A stretch of 64,000 nt of DNA from Metellina segmentata. Its lineage: Eukaryota > Arthropoda > Arachnida > Araneae > Tetragnathidae. Location: assembly GCA_947359465.1 (NCBI GenBank), contig OX375873.1, forward strand, positions 89,921,978-89,985,977, read 5' to 3'. Under the pieces are notes generated by a model. It did not search any database, was not told the DNA's origin, and saw nothing but the letters and a program-made list of their open reading frames with translations. The position numbers and the translations under genes were made by a program. This document shows, piece after piece, positions 9,702 to 20,103 of this stretch (the first letter of the stretch is position 1; the number at the start of each line of letters is the position of its first letter).

Positions 9702-9720
9702 CTAGGTTCTAAATCCTTAA

Positions 9721-9845
9721 ACCACGTCATGTGACCATCGTTCAAAATTACGTGTTGTCCACGGATCTTTATCTTGGGGTTTAAACTAGGACTGTTGCCA
9801 AATGCCCGTTGTGTGACTCCAGTGTTATGACGTTAATTAATTACA
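9721..9845 (+). repeat. SINE S1-A 3' fragment, second of a pair
   Basis: 'gtcatgtgaccatcg', 'ttcaaaattacgtg', 'aggactgttgccaa', 'gcccgttgtgtgactcc', 'gacgttaattaa'. It follows the 9627 fragment in the same orientation, so two copies of the 3' end stand in tandem. Confidence 0.6.
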
Positions 9846-10918
9846 AACAGCAATACTTAATACCACCATGAGAAAAATCCGATAGTTGCAATTCTTGACA
9901 ATGCAAATGGCTTTAGGATCAATATTCAACCGACATTATCATCACGCCGATGCTTAAAATCCAAATGAAAGAGGCAAAACAGCATTTACTCCAACACCTA
10001 ACCACCGAAGAAAAAACCACCGAGCCGAATACATAAATCCATTAATTATCGCACAGTTCTGGCATAGGAAACATAAATCCGTTAATTAATAACAAGGCAA
10101 ATATATATTTTTACGCTCTCCATAAATAGGGTAACATAAATCTTCACCCTTCCTTAACGCAATCAACGAGTAATCTATTTATCCTTAAATCTTTTTGTCT
10201 CAATTAGAGGGGTAAAGGTCTTCATGGAAGGTCTACTCAGACATTGAGGGGAATACTTTCTTGCAATGGAAGCTTGATATCGCAAGGAAAAATACTTTGT
10301 GATGCTCTTTGTTTTCTTCGTACTTATCTGTGTGCGATATTACGGTAATCATCTCTCAATCACAACACACCAATCTTTGTAAAGCTTTGCTTTTGAATTA
10401 TATCCTTCTTGCTTACTGTAACGATCTCCCGACAGGTAATTACGAACACAGATAAGTTATAAGAACAGTTGTTCTTGTGTGTTCTGGTTGCTACTGTTCT
10501 AGTGGACGAACATCGATGGATGACAGTGTCTGTGTTCTGATGGGATCAAGAACATGAAATATTGGGTTCTGTTCTGAATAAGAAAACGAATAAGGACAGA
10601 TTTGATGTACACTTCAGAGGAATGAGACATGTTTTTGCACAGGACGGTGCTGCGTGTGTATTTGAAATCATATACTATATTGTAAATAAATTTCATAATA
10701 ATTAATTTTTTTCCAATTTAGGTATGCAGTAACCCTTTGTTCTTGGCCACTGTTACACACATTGTCTATTAAATTAGACATCGCTCGGTCACTCTGACAC
10801 TTATCAATAAATATTATTTGAATGTGAAAACCGTGTATGAAAATAAAGGAATCGAAGTCTTGGAATCGTCTTGGTCAAGATCTTGTAAAAGTTCCACAAA
10901 ATCATAAGAATGAATGTA
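9846..10918. other. Unannotated intron (1.07 kb)
   Basis: Contains a diverged direct repeat near 10026 and 10070 ('acataaatcc.ttaatta'). Otherwise nothing recognised. Confidence 0.5.
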
Positions 10919-11433
10919 CACTACCCTACAATAATGGACCGGACTCCAGCGGATTTGCAACTTGTTTGGATCCGCTGGAGTCAAATCCGACTACTTGTTT
11001 GGATATTACGTGGTACGGACAGGGAGCTATGCATGTTGTTCCTGGTAAATTGAACGCCGACGCATACATGAACATTTTGGATAATCAGGCTCTTCCTACG
11101 TTCTGGCAATTTATGGAATGGACGAATGTTACTTCCAGGACAACAACGCTCCATATCATATAGCATATCGCTCCATATCATATTCTGTCAAGCAAGTGGT
11201 ATCAAGATCTGGATGTAAACGTCTTCCCTGGTCTGCTCAGAGTCCCGACCTAAACCCCATCGAACATTTGTGGGACGAGTTAGAGCGACGCTTACGGACC
11301 AGGGAGCCACGTCCGAAATCTACAGCTGAGCTGGCGACATTCTTGCAGCAGGAATGGACACTACCCATAACTGTGTATCAAAACCTCGTTGAAAATATAC
11401 CCAGAAGGGTAGCTTCTTATTTACGAGGCTATT
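10919..11433 (+). pseudogene. Tc1-like transposase remnant, internally deleted and frameshifted
   Basis: After TA (10917-10918) the sequence begins CACTACCCTACAATAATGG and an ORF start resembling MDRTPADL. An internal deletion leads straight to WYGQGAMHVVPGKLNADAY (frame 1), then, after a frameshift near 11100-11118, CYFQDNNAPYH and WSAQSPDLNPIEHLWDELER. That is the Tc1 DDE core, with the SPDLNPIEHLW glutamate intact. The second catalytic Asp of the usual QDDNAP motif appears as Asn, and a 22-bp duplication ('cgctccatatcat') lies between it and the last motif. The first catalytic Asp is deleted. Dead copy; the same deletion is seen at 30522. Confidence 0.85.
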
Positions 11434-11667
11434 TTTCACCTGTAGGGCTATTCTTTTTACTTATTTACAAGGCCATATTATTCACTAATGGCTGGTTTTC
11501 ACAAATTTACAGTGCAATTTTTTACTTATTTACAACGCTATTTTTCACTTGCTTTCAAGGCTATTATTTTTTCACTTATTTACAAAGCTTTCATTTTGGG
11601 AGATCACACTTCACTGATCGTAATAGATTAACTAGTGCGTGCACAGGTAAACACCTGTCATATGTTA

Positions 11668-12092
11668 GGTTTGAATCTCAAGGATCCCGTTTAAAAATAT
11701 CAGTTTTTAGCTTTCCTTCTAATTATGATTTTTTCCTGGGTGTATTTTTCTCTTGTGTAAGTATAACTTTCCTTGTGTATATGTCTAATACTTGATTTCT
11801 TTGTGTATATATGTCTAATACTTGATTTCTTTGTGTATATATGTCTAATACTTGATTTCTTTGTGAATATATGTCTATTACTATTTTGTGTGTATGTCTA
11901 TTACTCTGTATTGTGTTTGGTGCAGTATGTAGGTTGTTTTGCTTCAGTGCGACATATATTCAACTACGTCTTCTGTGTCAGAATAATTTTACATGTCTGT
12001 GTATGTCCATTAATTGACGTTGTCCGTCCTGTGTTTGTCACAGCTTGGCCAAATAGGGTCAGTTCGCAGCAAACCTCGATCCAACCAACCCA
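11668..12092 (+). repeat. SINE S2 with an internal 30-bp tandem expansion
   Basis: S2 landmarks: B-box-like 'gtttgaatctc', 'gggtgtatttttctcttgtg', 'ccttgtgtatatgtc', 'gtccattaattgacgttgtc', 'cctgtgtttgtc', 'agcttggccaaatag' and 'ccaaccaaccc'. Between 11771 and 11885 the 'tgtgtatatatgtctaatac' block is repeated. Confidence 0.65.
11771..11885 (+). repeat. 30-bp minisatellite, about 3.7 copies
   Basis: Unit: TTGTGTATATATGTCTAATA followed by CTTGATTTCT, almost perfect. It derives from the interior of the surrounding S2 SINE. The matching peptide repeat (YICLILDFFV) is an artefact of a unit length divisible by three. Confidence 0.85.
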
Positions 12093-12328
12093 TACCGTCA
12101 CCGGCATGTTCTGTTTAAGAAGGAAGCGCGAGTACGTACTTTTGAGAAATCGATATTCAGAATTCCGTATGTGTCTATCTGAATACCGTGACACTATCAG
12201 ACGTAATCTGGATTCGAGTCGTTAGCGATGAGATGCATTTAACGACACGCATCGACATACGCGGCACAGACCAAATGACATCCGAGATAGCATCTCGAGA
12301 CAGACGGACAGACACACAGAGATGGATA

Positions 12329-12334
12329 TCTTAC
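12329..12334 (-). promoter_or_regulatory. 5' splice site after exon A
   Basis: On the minus strand the exon ends ACGCCG and the intron starts GTAAGA, a strong GT donor in phase 0. Coordinates are given in transcription order (12334 down to 12329). Confidence 0.8.
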
Positions 12335-12462
12335 CGGCGTGGGCCGCAAGCTCTGCCAAGTGAAGTAGAGATCCGAGATGGCGTCCGGAATCATAACCAC
12401 GAAGCTCAGCGCATAATCGTTGACTGTCCCGTTGTCCACATACCGCAGCTCCGCATTCAGAC
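12335..12462 (-). CDS. drl: derailed/RYK-like receptor, WIF-domain exon A (partial gene)
   Basis: A 128-bp internal exon: two bases completing a Gly codon, then 42 codons. It encodes LNAELRYVDNGTVNDYALSF, then VVMIPDAISD, LYFTWQSLRPTP. This is the first half of a WIF domain, with the RYK/Derailed hallmarks GL-x-AE-x-x-YV, N-x-YAL-x-F and FTWQSL. The NGT is a potential N-glycosylation site. The donor is phase 0 and meets exon B (VPYSISF) in frame, although that exon is 9.9 kb away. WIF1/shifted proteins also have this domain but lack the YAL-x-F...FTWQSL combination. The GC-rich coding stretch stands out from AT-rich surroundings. The preceding exon must end with a single G (phase 1); I did not find it within 12.5-64 kb. 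Confidence 0.88.
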
Positions 12463-12490
12463 CTGTGAGGAACAAAGAAGGAAAGGACCA
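12463..12490 (-). promoter_or_regulatory. 3' splice site before exon A
   Basis: The minus strand reads a pyrimidine-rich run (CCTTTCCTTCTTTGTTCC) ending TCACAG directly before the exon. Confidence 0.8.
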
Positions 12491-12800
12491 TTACTATTAA
12501 TCGAATCAACGACCATTGGAAGGAAGAGAGCATATTAGTCGGGGCAGGGAGAGTCGATGGGTACTAAGCAGCCCACCAACAATGAAATTATTGGTTTCAA
12601 ACATAAGGCTCCATTGTCGATGCTACTTCATTACGTGGAAACGAAGTTTGACCGTGGGAACTGCAGTTGTGCTAATAGGGGTTTGTTACGGGGTATCATT
12701 AGACGGACCATCCAGGGTGAATATGAAATTTTTTCTACGCGGACGTTGACATGGGATGCGGAAATAGAGAATAATCGCACAAAGTGGGCATTTACATCGC
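12491..12800. other. Unannotated intron next to exon A
   Basis: No repeat landmark recognised; overlapping open frames on both strands lack protein motifs. Confidence 0.45.
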
Positions 12801-13044
12801 TCTGGAGCAACACAGCCGGCTACTGGTTAACGTCCTGGATCAAACACAAAGGGAAAGATTCGAAGACAACTACCCGGACATTTTGAGCCACGGCCAGAGG
12901 ACTAGGTCAACATCTAAGCTGGTACCCCATTCTTCAAATATCGTTATTACGGCAACGGGAGAACATTTGAGGCCACGATTGATTTAATTTGCCCCCACAT
13001 ACACTGCGGTCTTCGCTTGAATCGAGTTTCGAACTCGCAGCTGA
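12801..13044 (-). repeat. SINE S1-A, diverged
   Basis: TCTGGAGCAACAC, 'cgtcctggatcaa', 'agccacggccaga', 'ctaagctggtacccc', 'gaggccacgattgattta', 'tcgagtttcgaactcgca'. Confidence 0.7.
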
Positions 13045-13107
13045 CAAACAAAATTTGTAAAACGGTTGCGAGGTAACACATTGAAATGCGCAAGCTTCTT
13101 TGGGTAA

Positions 13108-13262
13108 GGTGACCGGATAGACTGACCACCTCGTTCACCAGATATCACTCCCCTCGACTTCTTTCTATGGGGTTACGATAAACATATCGTGTAGGTCTTT
13201 GCAATCATTGATGAGAGTATGCTACAGCGAACATGTTAAGAAATCGAGTACCATCTTAACGT
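13108..13262 (+). pseudogene. Mariner-like transposase C-terminal scrap (different family)
   Basis: One frame reads PPRSPDITPLDFFLWGY, then DKHIV and a stop. This is the third catalytic motif (SPDxTPLDFFLWG) of a DUF4817-type transposase, of another family than the three full copies nearby. Only this segment survives, with stop codons on both sides. Confidence 0.7.
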
Positions 13263-13328
13263 GCATCGGGCAACTAATGGTTTCCATATAGAGGTGCAAT
13301 AAATTAGGCAAAAAAAAAAATTAATATA

Positions 13329-14246
13329 CAGGGTGGTCCCGAATTCATGGTACAAACTTTAATGGTAGGTACAGGACATTGTAACAATGATTTATTGTAT
13401 AGGAATGTATAGTCGCAAGTGACGCGGTGAGGCGTAAACAGGGGAAATAACGGCCGAAAGGAAAAACAAAAATTTTATTGAAAGCGTTGTTGACAAGTGT
13501 CATGTTTACAGTAATTGTTCAAAATTGCGTCCACCAGTATCGATACATGCTTGACAGCGTCGGTGGAGCGATTGGCGTACACGTTCAAAGATGCCTGGTA
13601 TTTCATATTTCTGGTATTCCCATACTTACTACCCACGCGGCTCACTGGCGGAAGCTATCTTATTTTTCTGAAAGAAGTGTTACCACAACTGCTGCATGAT
13701 GTTCCGATCGCCATTCGTAACCGCATGTGGTTTCAGCACGATGGGGCGCCAGCACACTTCAGCATTGATGTACGGAATTACCTGAATGCCACGTTTGGTA
13801 CTCGATGGATTGGGCGTGGTGGACCAGTCCCTTGGCCACCCCGATCTCCCGATTTATCGAGCCTCGATTACTTTTTATGGGGACATCTAAAGCATCTTGT
13901 TTATGAGACTCCAGTTGACTCAGATGAGGATCTCGTCGCTCGCTTATCTGTAGCTGCTGCAGGTGTGCGTGAAATACCAGGCATCTTTGAACGTGTACGC
14001 CAATCGCTCCACCGACGCTGTCAAGCATGTATCGATACTGGTGGACGCAATTTTGAACAATTACTGTAAACATGACACTTGTCAACAACGCTTTCAATAA
14101 AATCTTTGTTTTTCCTTTCGGCCGTTATTTCCCCTGTTTTCGCCTCACCGCGTCACTTGCGACTATACATTCCTATACAATAAATCATTGTTACAATGTC
14201 CTGTACCTACCATTAAAGTTTGTACCATGAATTCGGGACCACCCTG
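13329..14246. mobile_element. Mariner-like transposon, copy 2: fold-back derivative (918 bp)
   Basis: Flanked by TA (13327-13328; 14247-14248). The left arm 13329-13605 and right arm 13970-14246 are inverted copies of the same end of the element, the end carrying the transposase 3' terminus: 277 bp, nearly identical. The 5' end of the normal element is missing. Between the arms, 13619-13969 holds the second half of the transposase on the plus strand. At the junction (13606-13618) the motif CTGGTATT occurs on both sides of 'tcatattt'. Confidence 0.88.
13619..14069 (+). pseudogene. Transposase C-terminal half inside copy 2
   Basis: Encodes PYLLPTRLTGGS through the end (GGRNFEQLL), with catalytic Asp motifs QHDGAPAH and SPDLSSLDYFLWG intact. 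The N-terminal DNA-binding domains and the first catalytic Asp are absent, so it cannot be an active transposase. An apparent ORF starting at 13515 runs through the inverted arm and is not a real N-terminus. Confidence 0.9.
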
Positions 14247-14248
14247 TA

Positions 14249-15614
14249 TACGTCCCATTTTGTAATAATTTCCACTTATCTGTCTTTTCATTTACTTTTG
14301 TAATAAATTTTTGAAATTGTGAAGAGACTTTATGGACACCTTGTATTTTTGACTACAGCGTATCGAGAATGAAGAGGGACTTATGACACATTTATGGACT
14401 ATCACACTGCATACTATGGCCTGCAATAACACAAATCTTCTAGAATAATTACAGTTATGAGATTTATGTAGACATTTCTTTGTCTATACAATACCAGCTG
14501 AATGACACGGCTTTGCTCGGGTTTAAAATATGACCGCGACATTTCCCTATGTTAATTCAAATACACAATCCCTGCAAAACGTATTTCCTTGTCCATGTCA
14601 ATTTATTGCAGGAAAACAAACTTTAGATTTTAAAATTGGGGCTTCAAGGGGCACTTTTAGGACTACCTGTGTGCCAATCTTCATGGTTACAGATTGGTCT
14701 AAAGACAGGCCTATCTGCTATAAATAGCCTATGTTTTCCGCAGTGTTCTAAAGTATAAGTGTACCAAATTTTTTGTGGATTGGCGAAACGGTGTAAATTT
14801 GTATAGAGAACATATACACGCATACACCTTTTTTATATATGTAGACCCCTGACTGCTAGACTCAAAATCGGGCACATCCACTTCCCTACCCCTTTTTAAT
14901 GTAAACAATTACCACCCCAAATCTTTTCAACAAGATAAGTGATTTTAATAAAGCAAGACGCTCGGTGGCGCTGACTGCGATCTTTATTAATCGTCGCCAT
15001 TTAAAACAGAAGTGGTTTTTTTTGTGCAGAAACGAAAACATTAAAACAAAGGATAATAAAAAGGAGTAATGTACGTTTCTAATACAGGCCGGGCTTACTC
15101 GCAGTAATTGCAATCGCAAGAAAGATGGGTAAAAAATCGGCCATTGAAAGAGTGGGGAAATTAAAATTCAATTATGAAAACCCGGGTAAAGAAAACGCTA
15201 ATAGAGGCTGAAGTGTTTTTATTAAAAAAAAAAACTCTCGGAACAGACAGAGTAATAATGGAATATATATTTTCCAACGCCTTCGAGTTCGTGGATTTTT
15301 ATAATTTGTTTATTTTTCCACGGGTAGGAAGGCGGTAAAAAATAATCTACTGCCCGTTCTAGTTTCTAACACTATTATTAAAAGTTTTTACGTTCAGATA
15401 ATTCTTTACGCTTCTTACGAAAAATGTTATTCAGGTCCTTGGTACTGTTGTTAATCTATTTTATGCCGTAATAAATTGTAGCATATTTCCCGGGCTGGGG
15501 AGTATCTGGAAGAATATGAAGAAGAATATGATCGTGTGAATTATGTCTGCTGAAAGAGAAAAGATGCGGTGTGGAATGTAATTTATATGCTGCTTTTCCT
15601 TTCTCAACACGAAT
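14249..15614. other. Unannotated intron with one short repeat
   Basis: AT-rich; apart from the repeat at 14650-14725, nothing recognised. Confidence 0.5.
14650..14725 (+). repeat. Repeat family R3 (copy 1)
   Basis: Contains GGACTACCTGTGTGCCAA, followed by 'tcttcatgg', shared with 27661-27785 and 48002-48125. The longer copies end with 'ccttttataata.tagagat'. It looks like the 3' end of a LINE or similar element, class unknown. Confidence 0.5.
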
Positions 15615-15664
15615 AACCCTTTGTGTTGCTCTAGTGTGACGGAAATTCAACTACCAGCCAACCT
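15615..15664 (+). repeat. SINE S1 3' tail fragment
   Basis: CTTTGTGTTGCTCTAGTGTG, ACGGAAATTCAACTACC. Confidence 0.55.
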
Positions 15665-15675
15665 TTCTTATCTCT

Positions 15676-15870
15676 GTGCTAGCAATCTACGAATTGCAGG
15701 CTGCGTTGGTTCGATTCTTGGGGTTTAACTTGGAGTGTATTTCTCTCTTCCATGTCAAAAAAATTTTGCTTGAGTGTATTATAATTAATTTCTTTACGTT
15801 ATCTGCCTTGTGTTTGGTGCAGCTTGTCCAAACGGCCTTGCAACATAAAACCAAACCCTACCAACCAAAG
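15676..15870 (+). repeat. SINE S2, most of an element
   Basis: Head remnant 'tgctagcaatctacgaattg', B box 'ggttcgattcttgg', 'gtgtatttctctcttc', 'ctgccttgtgtttggtgcag', 'cttgtccaaacggcc', 'cataaaaccaaacc', 'ccaacca'. Confidence 0.7.
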
Positions 15871-16114
15871 CATTGCGCTGTTTAAACACATCCACAAGAA
15901 CAAAATTAATTTAAAATTGCACCAAATAGAAAGTTTTGTCAACTGAGTGGAAATGTTTCCTTGTCATTAGCACTTGACTTCCTGCTCCTAATTTTTAACC
16001 CTGAGAGGCAGGTATTAGTCGAGTAAATTTAATCCATAAAGAGTTTCAAAGATGATATTCATTCAGTTTAGAAGATAATTAGGATTCATTCATGTCTGTT
16101 AAAAGCTGTTGTAT
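15871..16114. other. Unannotated spacer
   Basis: Nothing recognised. Confidence 0.5.
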
Positions 16115-16262
16115 GTACGTGTTTATTTACTTGACGGAAAACATTGCTTGGTGTAGCTTGATCAGATTTATCCCTTGCGTTATAAGAAGGCCAAATATCG
16201 GGGCCCCCTTGGTTAAGCAGGTTTACCCACTGCGCTAGCAACTTATGTAGCCCGGGAGCAGA
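16115..16262 (+). repeat. SINE S2: 3' part followed by a second head
   Basis: 'tttacttgacg', 'ttggtgtagcttgatcaga' and 'cccttgcgttataa' are S2 3' sequence. They are followed at once by a head-like 'cttggttaagcaggtttac' and 'actgcgctagcaac'. It looks like two incomplete copies in tandem. Confidence 0.55.
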
Positions 16263-16648
16263 AAGTGCTTAAAACTCCGTCGTACGTCGCAGAACAAAGT
16301 ATTTGCAGAACAATTTTTCTTAATTTCATCAAAATTTTGGCCATTTTTTTTTCAATTCTAAGTTACGATGTTTGTTATAAGTTACGATAAGTTTGTTATG
16401 CCGTGCAAAGTGCGCTCCTTGCCACATCTTGTTTTCTTCACTTAGCTACGGAACAACCTCCCTATACTGACCCAAATTACCAAACACTTTATAAATAACA
16501 CATCTTCTATGTTCACGACAAAATATTTAACTTCAAAAGTTATCGACAGAATTGCAAATTCTGAAAGTATGCCTTGGTTTAAATAAAATAAGTTAATTAA
16601 GTTTGATGTTTTATTATAAATATGTAATACATATTTAGCCATTATATA
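16263..16648. other. Unannotated spacer
   Basis: AT-rich, nothing recognised. Confidence 0.5.
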
Positions 16649-17287
16649 TCTATATATATAATTCTCTTACGTGGCACGCAAAAAAGGCGTTATTTGTTTT
16701 CGCGTTTTGGCAACATTGTACGATTCTTTGTTTATCCCAAAGCCTCGCGCTTCAATTGAATTTATAGCGTTATCGGATGAAATTTTATTGAAAAAAATAG
16801 ATTTTAGTCGAGCTGTTGCAGTAAATAATAGAAATCAAAGAAAACGAAGGATCTTTTCAGGGTCATTTAAAAAAAAAAGGTCCGTTTCGGGGCAAACTAT
16901 TATAGTTCAACAAGACGCTTGCATTACAACTTTCGACAAACTCAATGAAAAAGCGTGGGTGGCTCGAGTGCTGGGTAAATGTACACACAACCAACATGCT
17001 GGGTTTTCAATTTCCAAATCAACGCTCACATTTCGAGTCAAAATTTGCTCAAAGTTTCCATTTGAATTCTGATTCCAGAGGTACTGTAAATATCTTTTCT
17101 GAAAAACAGCATAAAATTTAGATTTCAAAAATATTTTTTTGGAATATCATATTTTGTTAACAATTCCTTCTGCTAGGACACATGTCTTCATTGATGCGAG
17201 CGAAGCGAGCATAGGTTCGCTCAGCGAACCAATGAGGATTGCGAAGCAATCCTCTGGGGATTGGCGAGCAGGGGGCGGGCCCCCTAG
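16649..17287 (+). mobile_element. Helitron-like non-autonomous element, copy 2 (639 bp)
   Basis: Begins A|TCTATATATATAATTCTC, then TTACGTGGCACGC. Ends with 'gcgagca', the hairpin GGGGGC-GG-GCCCCC, CTAG and a host T. Both ends and much of the interior match copy 1 at 1172; a segment of about 150 bp (16830-16990) is present only here. A 133-codon ORF (16671-17072) overlaps it and resembles the copy-1 ORF in part, but no Rep or helicase motif is seen. Confidence 0.85.
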
Positions 17288-17445
17288 TGTAATATATAAT
17301 ACATATATATGAAATACATATTTAGCCAATAACTGTGTTTTACGTCTGTTTTTGATTTTACTGCAGTTTTCAAAATTCGGACAAAATCCGAACAATTGCG
17401 ATTGCTTGGAGTTGTGTTGCAGAACGCTGAATACAATTCTGCACC

Positions 17446-17562
17446 TGGGCCGTTGTAGCTGACCTTGTTGTCAGGTTCTATTACCTCCTGGGAGTACTTC
17501 TCTCTCTTTTTTGTCCGCAAAAAAGCTTTCCTTGAGTGTGCGTCCATTACTTGACGACGATT
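17446..17562 (+). repeat. SINE S2 fragment
   Basis: 'ggccgttgtagctgacctt', 'caggttctattacc', 'gagtacttctctctc', 'agctttccttgagtgtg', 'gtccattacttgacg'. Confidence 0.6.
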
Positions 17563-18551
17563 TACAAGCGGGCACTTGAGATCAAGCACACAAATCAGAT
17601 TATATGTAGTCAATCGAAATAACATTTCCAACTCATGTATCTCAAAAATAAATTCATATTCATTCATGTCAATCAAATACAAATTAATGTTTGAATTATA
17701 ATAATTTTAAAGTTTTTTTTTAGCCTTATTTTTGTAGAGGTCATGAACGCACATAAAAAAAGAACTAAAAACAAGAAAAATTTTGACAGTGCCAGAAAAG
17801 CGAGATATTTTTTTTAACTCGCAAGATCTACAACTGCCGAACAATAAAAATCTCAAGACACGCGTGAAAAAGCAACAGAACACGCAGCCGTCAAACTCCA
17901 AAAAAAAAAAAAGTGAGAAAAAAAAGCGGAGTATTTTATTTCCTCCTCAAAGTATCATCGTATTTCATTTCATTTGGCGTCTCTGCCCATTTACGCAGTG
18001 ATTCCGGGCCATCATCGGGTACGATAAGCGACAGCTCAACCCCTCCGCCATGTGCGTGCCGGCACCAGTTTAGGGTGGACGATGTATGTCCATCAGATAA
18101 ATGTGACGGTCATTTGCGGATATAACGTCTCCCTCCTCCGGCAACACTAAAGGATTCGTAAAAGCACTGCTCGGAATGGCTTAACAGACAGGCGGACTCG
18201 TTTAATGCATGTGCGGCAGTCACGTCATTGGGATGCCGTACCGAGCCCCTTTCATTAGGGTTGGTATTTGAAAATGACAAAATGGTGTAGAGTGCCCATT
18301 CGGTAGGCAATTGGGTGGGTGTACTAAGGCAATGTATAGGTGCTTTCGTGTACCGACGTAACCGTAGTTTAAATGCATGCTTGAATTCTCGTAGTTCCAA
18401 ACTGTACTGCTGCAATGGTAATGCCTTCCCAGCGAGTCGACCAAATTTGACAAAGACCTCCATTCTCGTGATGGTTGACTCAGTTGGTCTGACTACAAAT
18501 TGAATATTAAATTAAGGTAATATCAATGAAATGTGGAGGATGTAATAATTT
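17563..18551. other. Unannotated intron (about 1 kb)
   Basis: A-rich at 17700-17940, then balanced composition at 17950-18480. A 117-codon minus-strand frame (18110-18463) and overlapping plus frames have no recognisable domain. I see nothing definite. Confidence 0.45.
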
Positions 18552-18725
18552 GGTAATTTTTAACTAACGTCGCACTAGAGTAACCAAACGGGCGACGGTC
18601 TGGGATTAATCGTCAGAGGCAAAGATCCGAGGACAACACCAAGGAATTTTGAACCATAGTCAGATGACGAGGCAAAACCTGAGATGGCACCCCACTCTCC
18701 AAACTTTCACACTAACCCAACGTGA
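18552..18725 (-). repeat. SINE S1-A, 3' two thirds
   Basis: 'taactaacgtcgcactagag', 'cgggcgacggtctggga', 'gatccgaggacaacacc', 'gtcagatgacgaggc', 'gagatggcaccccactctcc', 'acccaacgtga'. Confidence 0.75.
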
Positions 18726-18994
18726 ATGTAGGATGTATGTGTTTGCTGGTCTAATATCTTTGCATAAAAATATTTCCGATTTTTTTTTATGATGATGAGA
18801 TCAAGATCTGATCACTGCTGCAATGGTAATGCCTACCATGTGTCTCGACTAAGATTTTGACAAAGACCTGCTTTCTCGTGATAGATTGAATCAATTGTTT
18901 TAACTACAAATTGAATATTAAATTAAATGATATTGATGAAATATGTAGGATGTATGTGTTTGCTGTTCCAATATCATCTCATCAAAATATTTCC
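18726..18994. repeat. Local duplication beside the TIR element
   Basis: 18820-18990 resembles 18410-18540: 'ctgctgcaatggtaatgcct', 'tttgacaaagacct', 'ctcgtgat', 'aaattgaatattaaatta', 'tgtaggatgtatg'. A diverged duplication of about 130 bp about 410 bp apart. Confidence 0.55.
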
Positions 18995-20086
18995 AGGAAC
19001 AGCTACACTCTACGTTTATGAGCAATGGCAACGGCCTTGGCGATTTTTTTTGGCGCACCTCTAAAGTCGCCAAGGAAAGAATAAAGAACTCTTTTTCTGT
19101 CACAATTTTTTTTCTTCTTTTTACAATACACTTTTTAAGCACATTTCAGAACGTTTTAAAAGGTATATTTAAAAAAACTTTCACAAAAAGTAGTAAGCTT
19201 AAGCACATATCAAAACACATTTGTGAATCAGCAGAGAAACTAAACTACGAATGGTAAGAATACCCTGAAACTTATCAATTACACTAAATACAGAGAGTGT
19301 GAACATCTTCTTACATCGTAGCCAGGATTGGGTACTTCTTAATAACACATACTATTTTTAGATGAATTACACCTTTATTTAAACGACGACACACACACAC
19401 AAAAGCTATGTACAACAAGTGATAGGAACAATTATTTACACATCCTACGTTTCTACCGCGAATAGACGACACTCAGCGTTCTTTTGTATCGACCATCGTT
19501 CTTCGTATCTATTATGCGTCTCAGGGAAGCGTTGCGCGCCAGTTCGGCTTAAAGTGCGCATGCGCGGATCATGACAGAGAGCATGTTGAAAAAGAAAAAG
19601 ATTTACAAAAGAAAAAAGGCAAGAAATAATACCTGATAACATCAGAATTCTCTCGTAAAAAAATAATGAAAACGAAAATGGTCAAAAAAAAAAAACTCTT
19701 AATCATGTCGTGAAAACTATTATAACAAAATGCAAATTAGAAAACTGTCAAAATACAAATAAACGGACCAATGGTATCACAGAATACGATTTTAAAAGAC
19801 CAATGCAATCAAAGGATATTTTGAAAACAAAATAACCAATGGGAGGAAAGAAAACATTTCAAACGAATCAATGAAATCAAACGACTTAAACGGATTTTGG
19901 AAGAACTTTCTAGAATATTCAAAATGAAAAGTGAAAGTTTCCGTTTGCCGAGGTTGCCATGAAAACCGCAACTAACGTAATGAATGATGGGTTGCCTTAA
20001 TTTATCGTAACTCGCTACTATAAGTGCGCCAAAAAATTTAGCCAAGCCGTTGCCATCTCTCATAAACGTAGAGTGTAGCTGTACCT
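18995..20086. mobile_element. Candidate non-autonomous DNA transposon with about 60-bp inverted ends (1.09 kb)
   Basis: Left end AGGAACAGCTACACTC with 'tacgtttatgagcaatggc' and 'aacggccttggcga' is repeated inverted at the right end (AGGTACAGCTACACTC in complement; 'tttatgagagatggcaacgg'). Similarity runs about 60 bp at roughly 80-85 percent. A short direct repeat 'atttcc' flanks both ends. The interior is AT-rich with no transposase. Confidence 0.55.
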
Positions 20087-20103
20087 ATTTCCAACCTCAT
20101 CAG

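Larger units (their letters stand above)
2454..12334 (-). other. 9.9-kb intron of the derailed-like gene
   Basis: Bounded by GTAAGA (minus, at 12334 downward) and TTCTTCAG (2461-2454), both phase 0. It contains an intact DUF4817-type transposon, about eleven S1 SINE pieces, several S2 pieces and a Tc1 remnant. Confidence 0.8.

Noticed and set aside
13515..14069. 184-codon ORF as an independent gene
   Set aside because: Chimera of inverted arm and transposase C-terminus inside the fold-back copy; the N-terminal part is antisense sequence.
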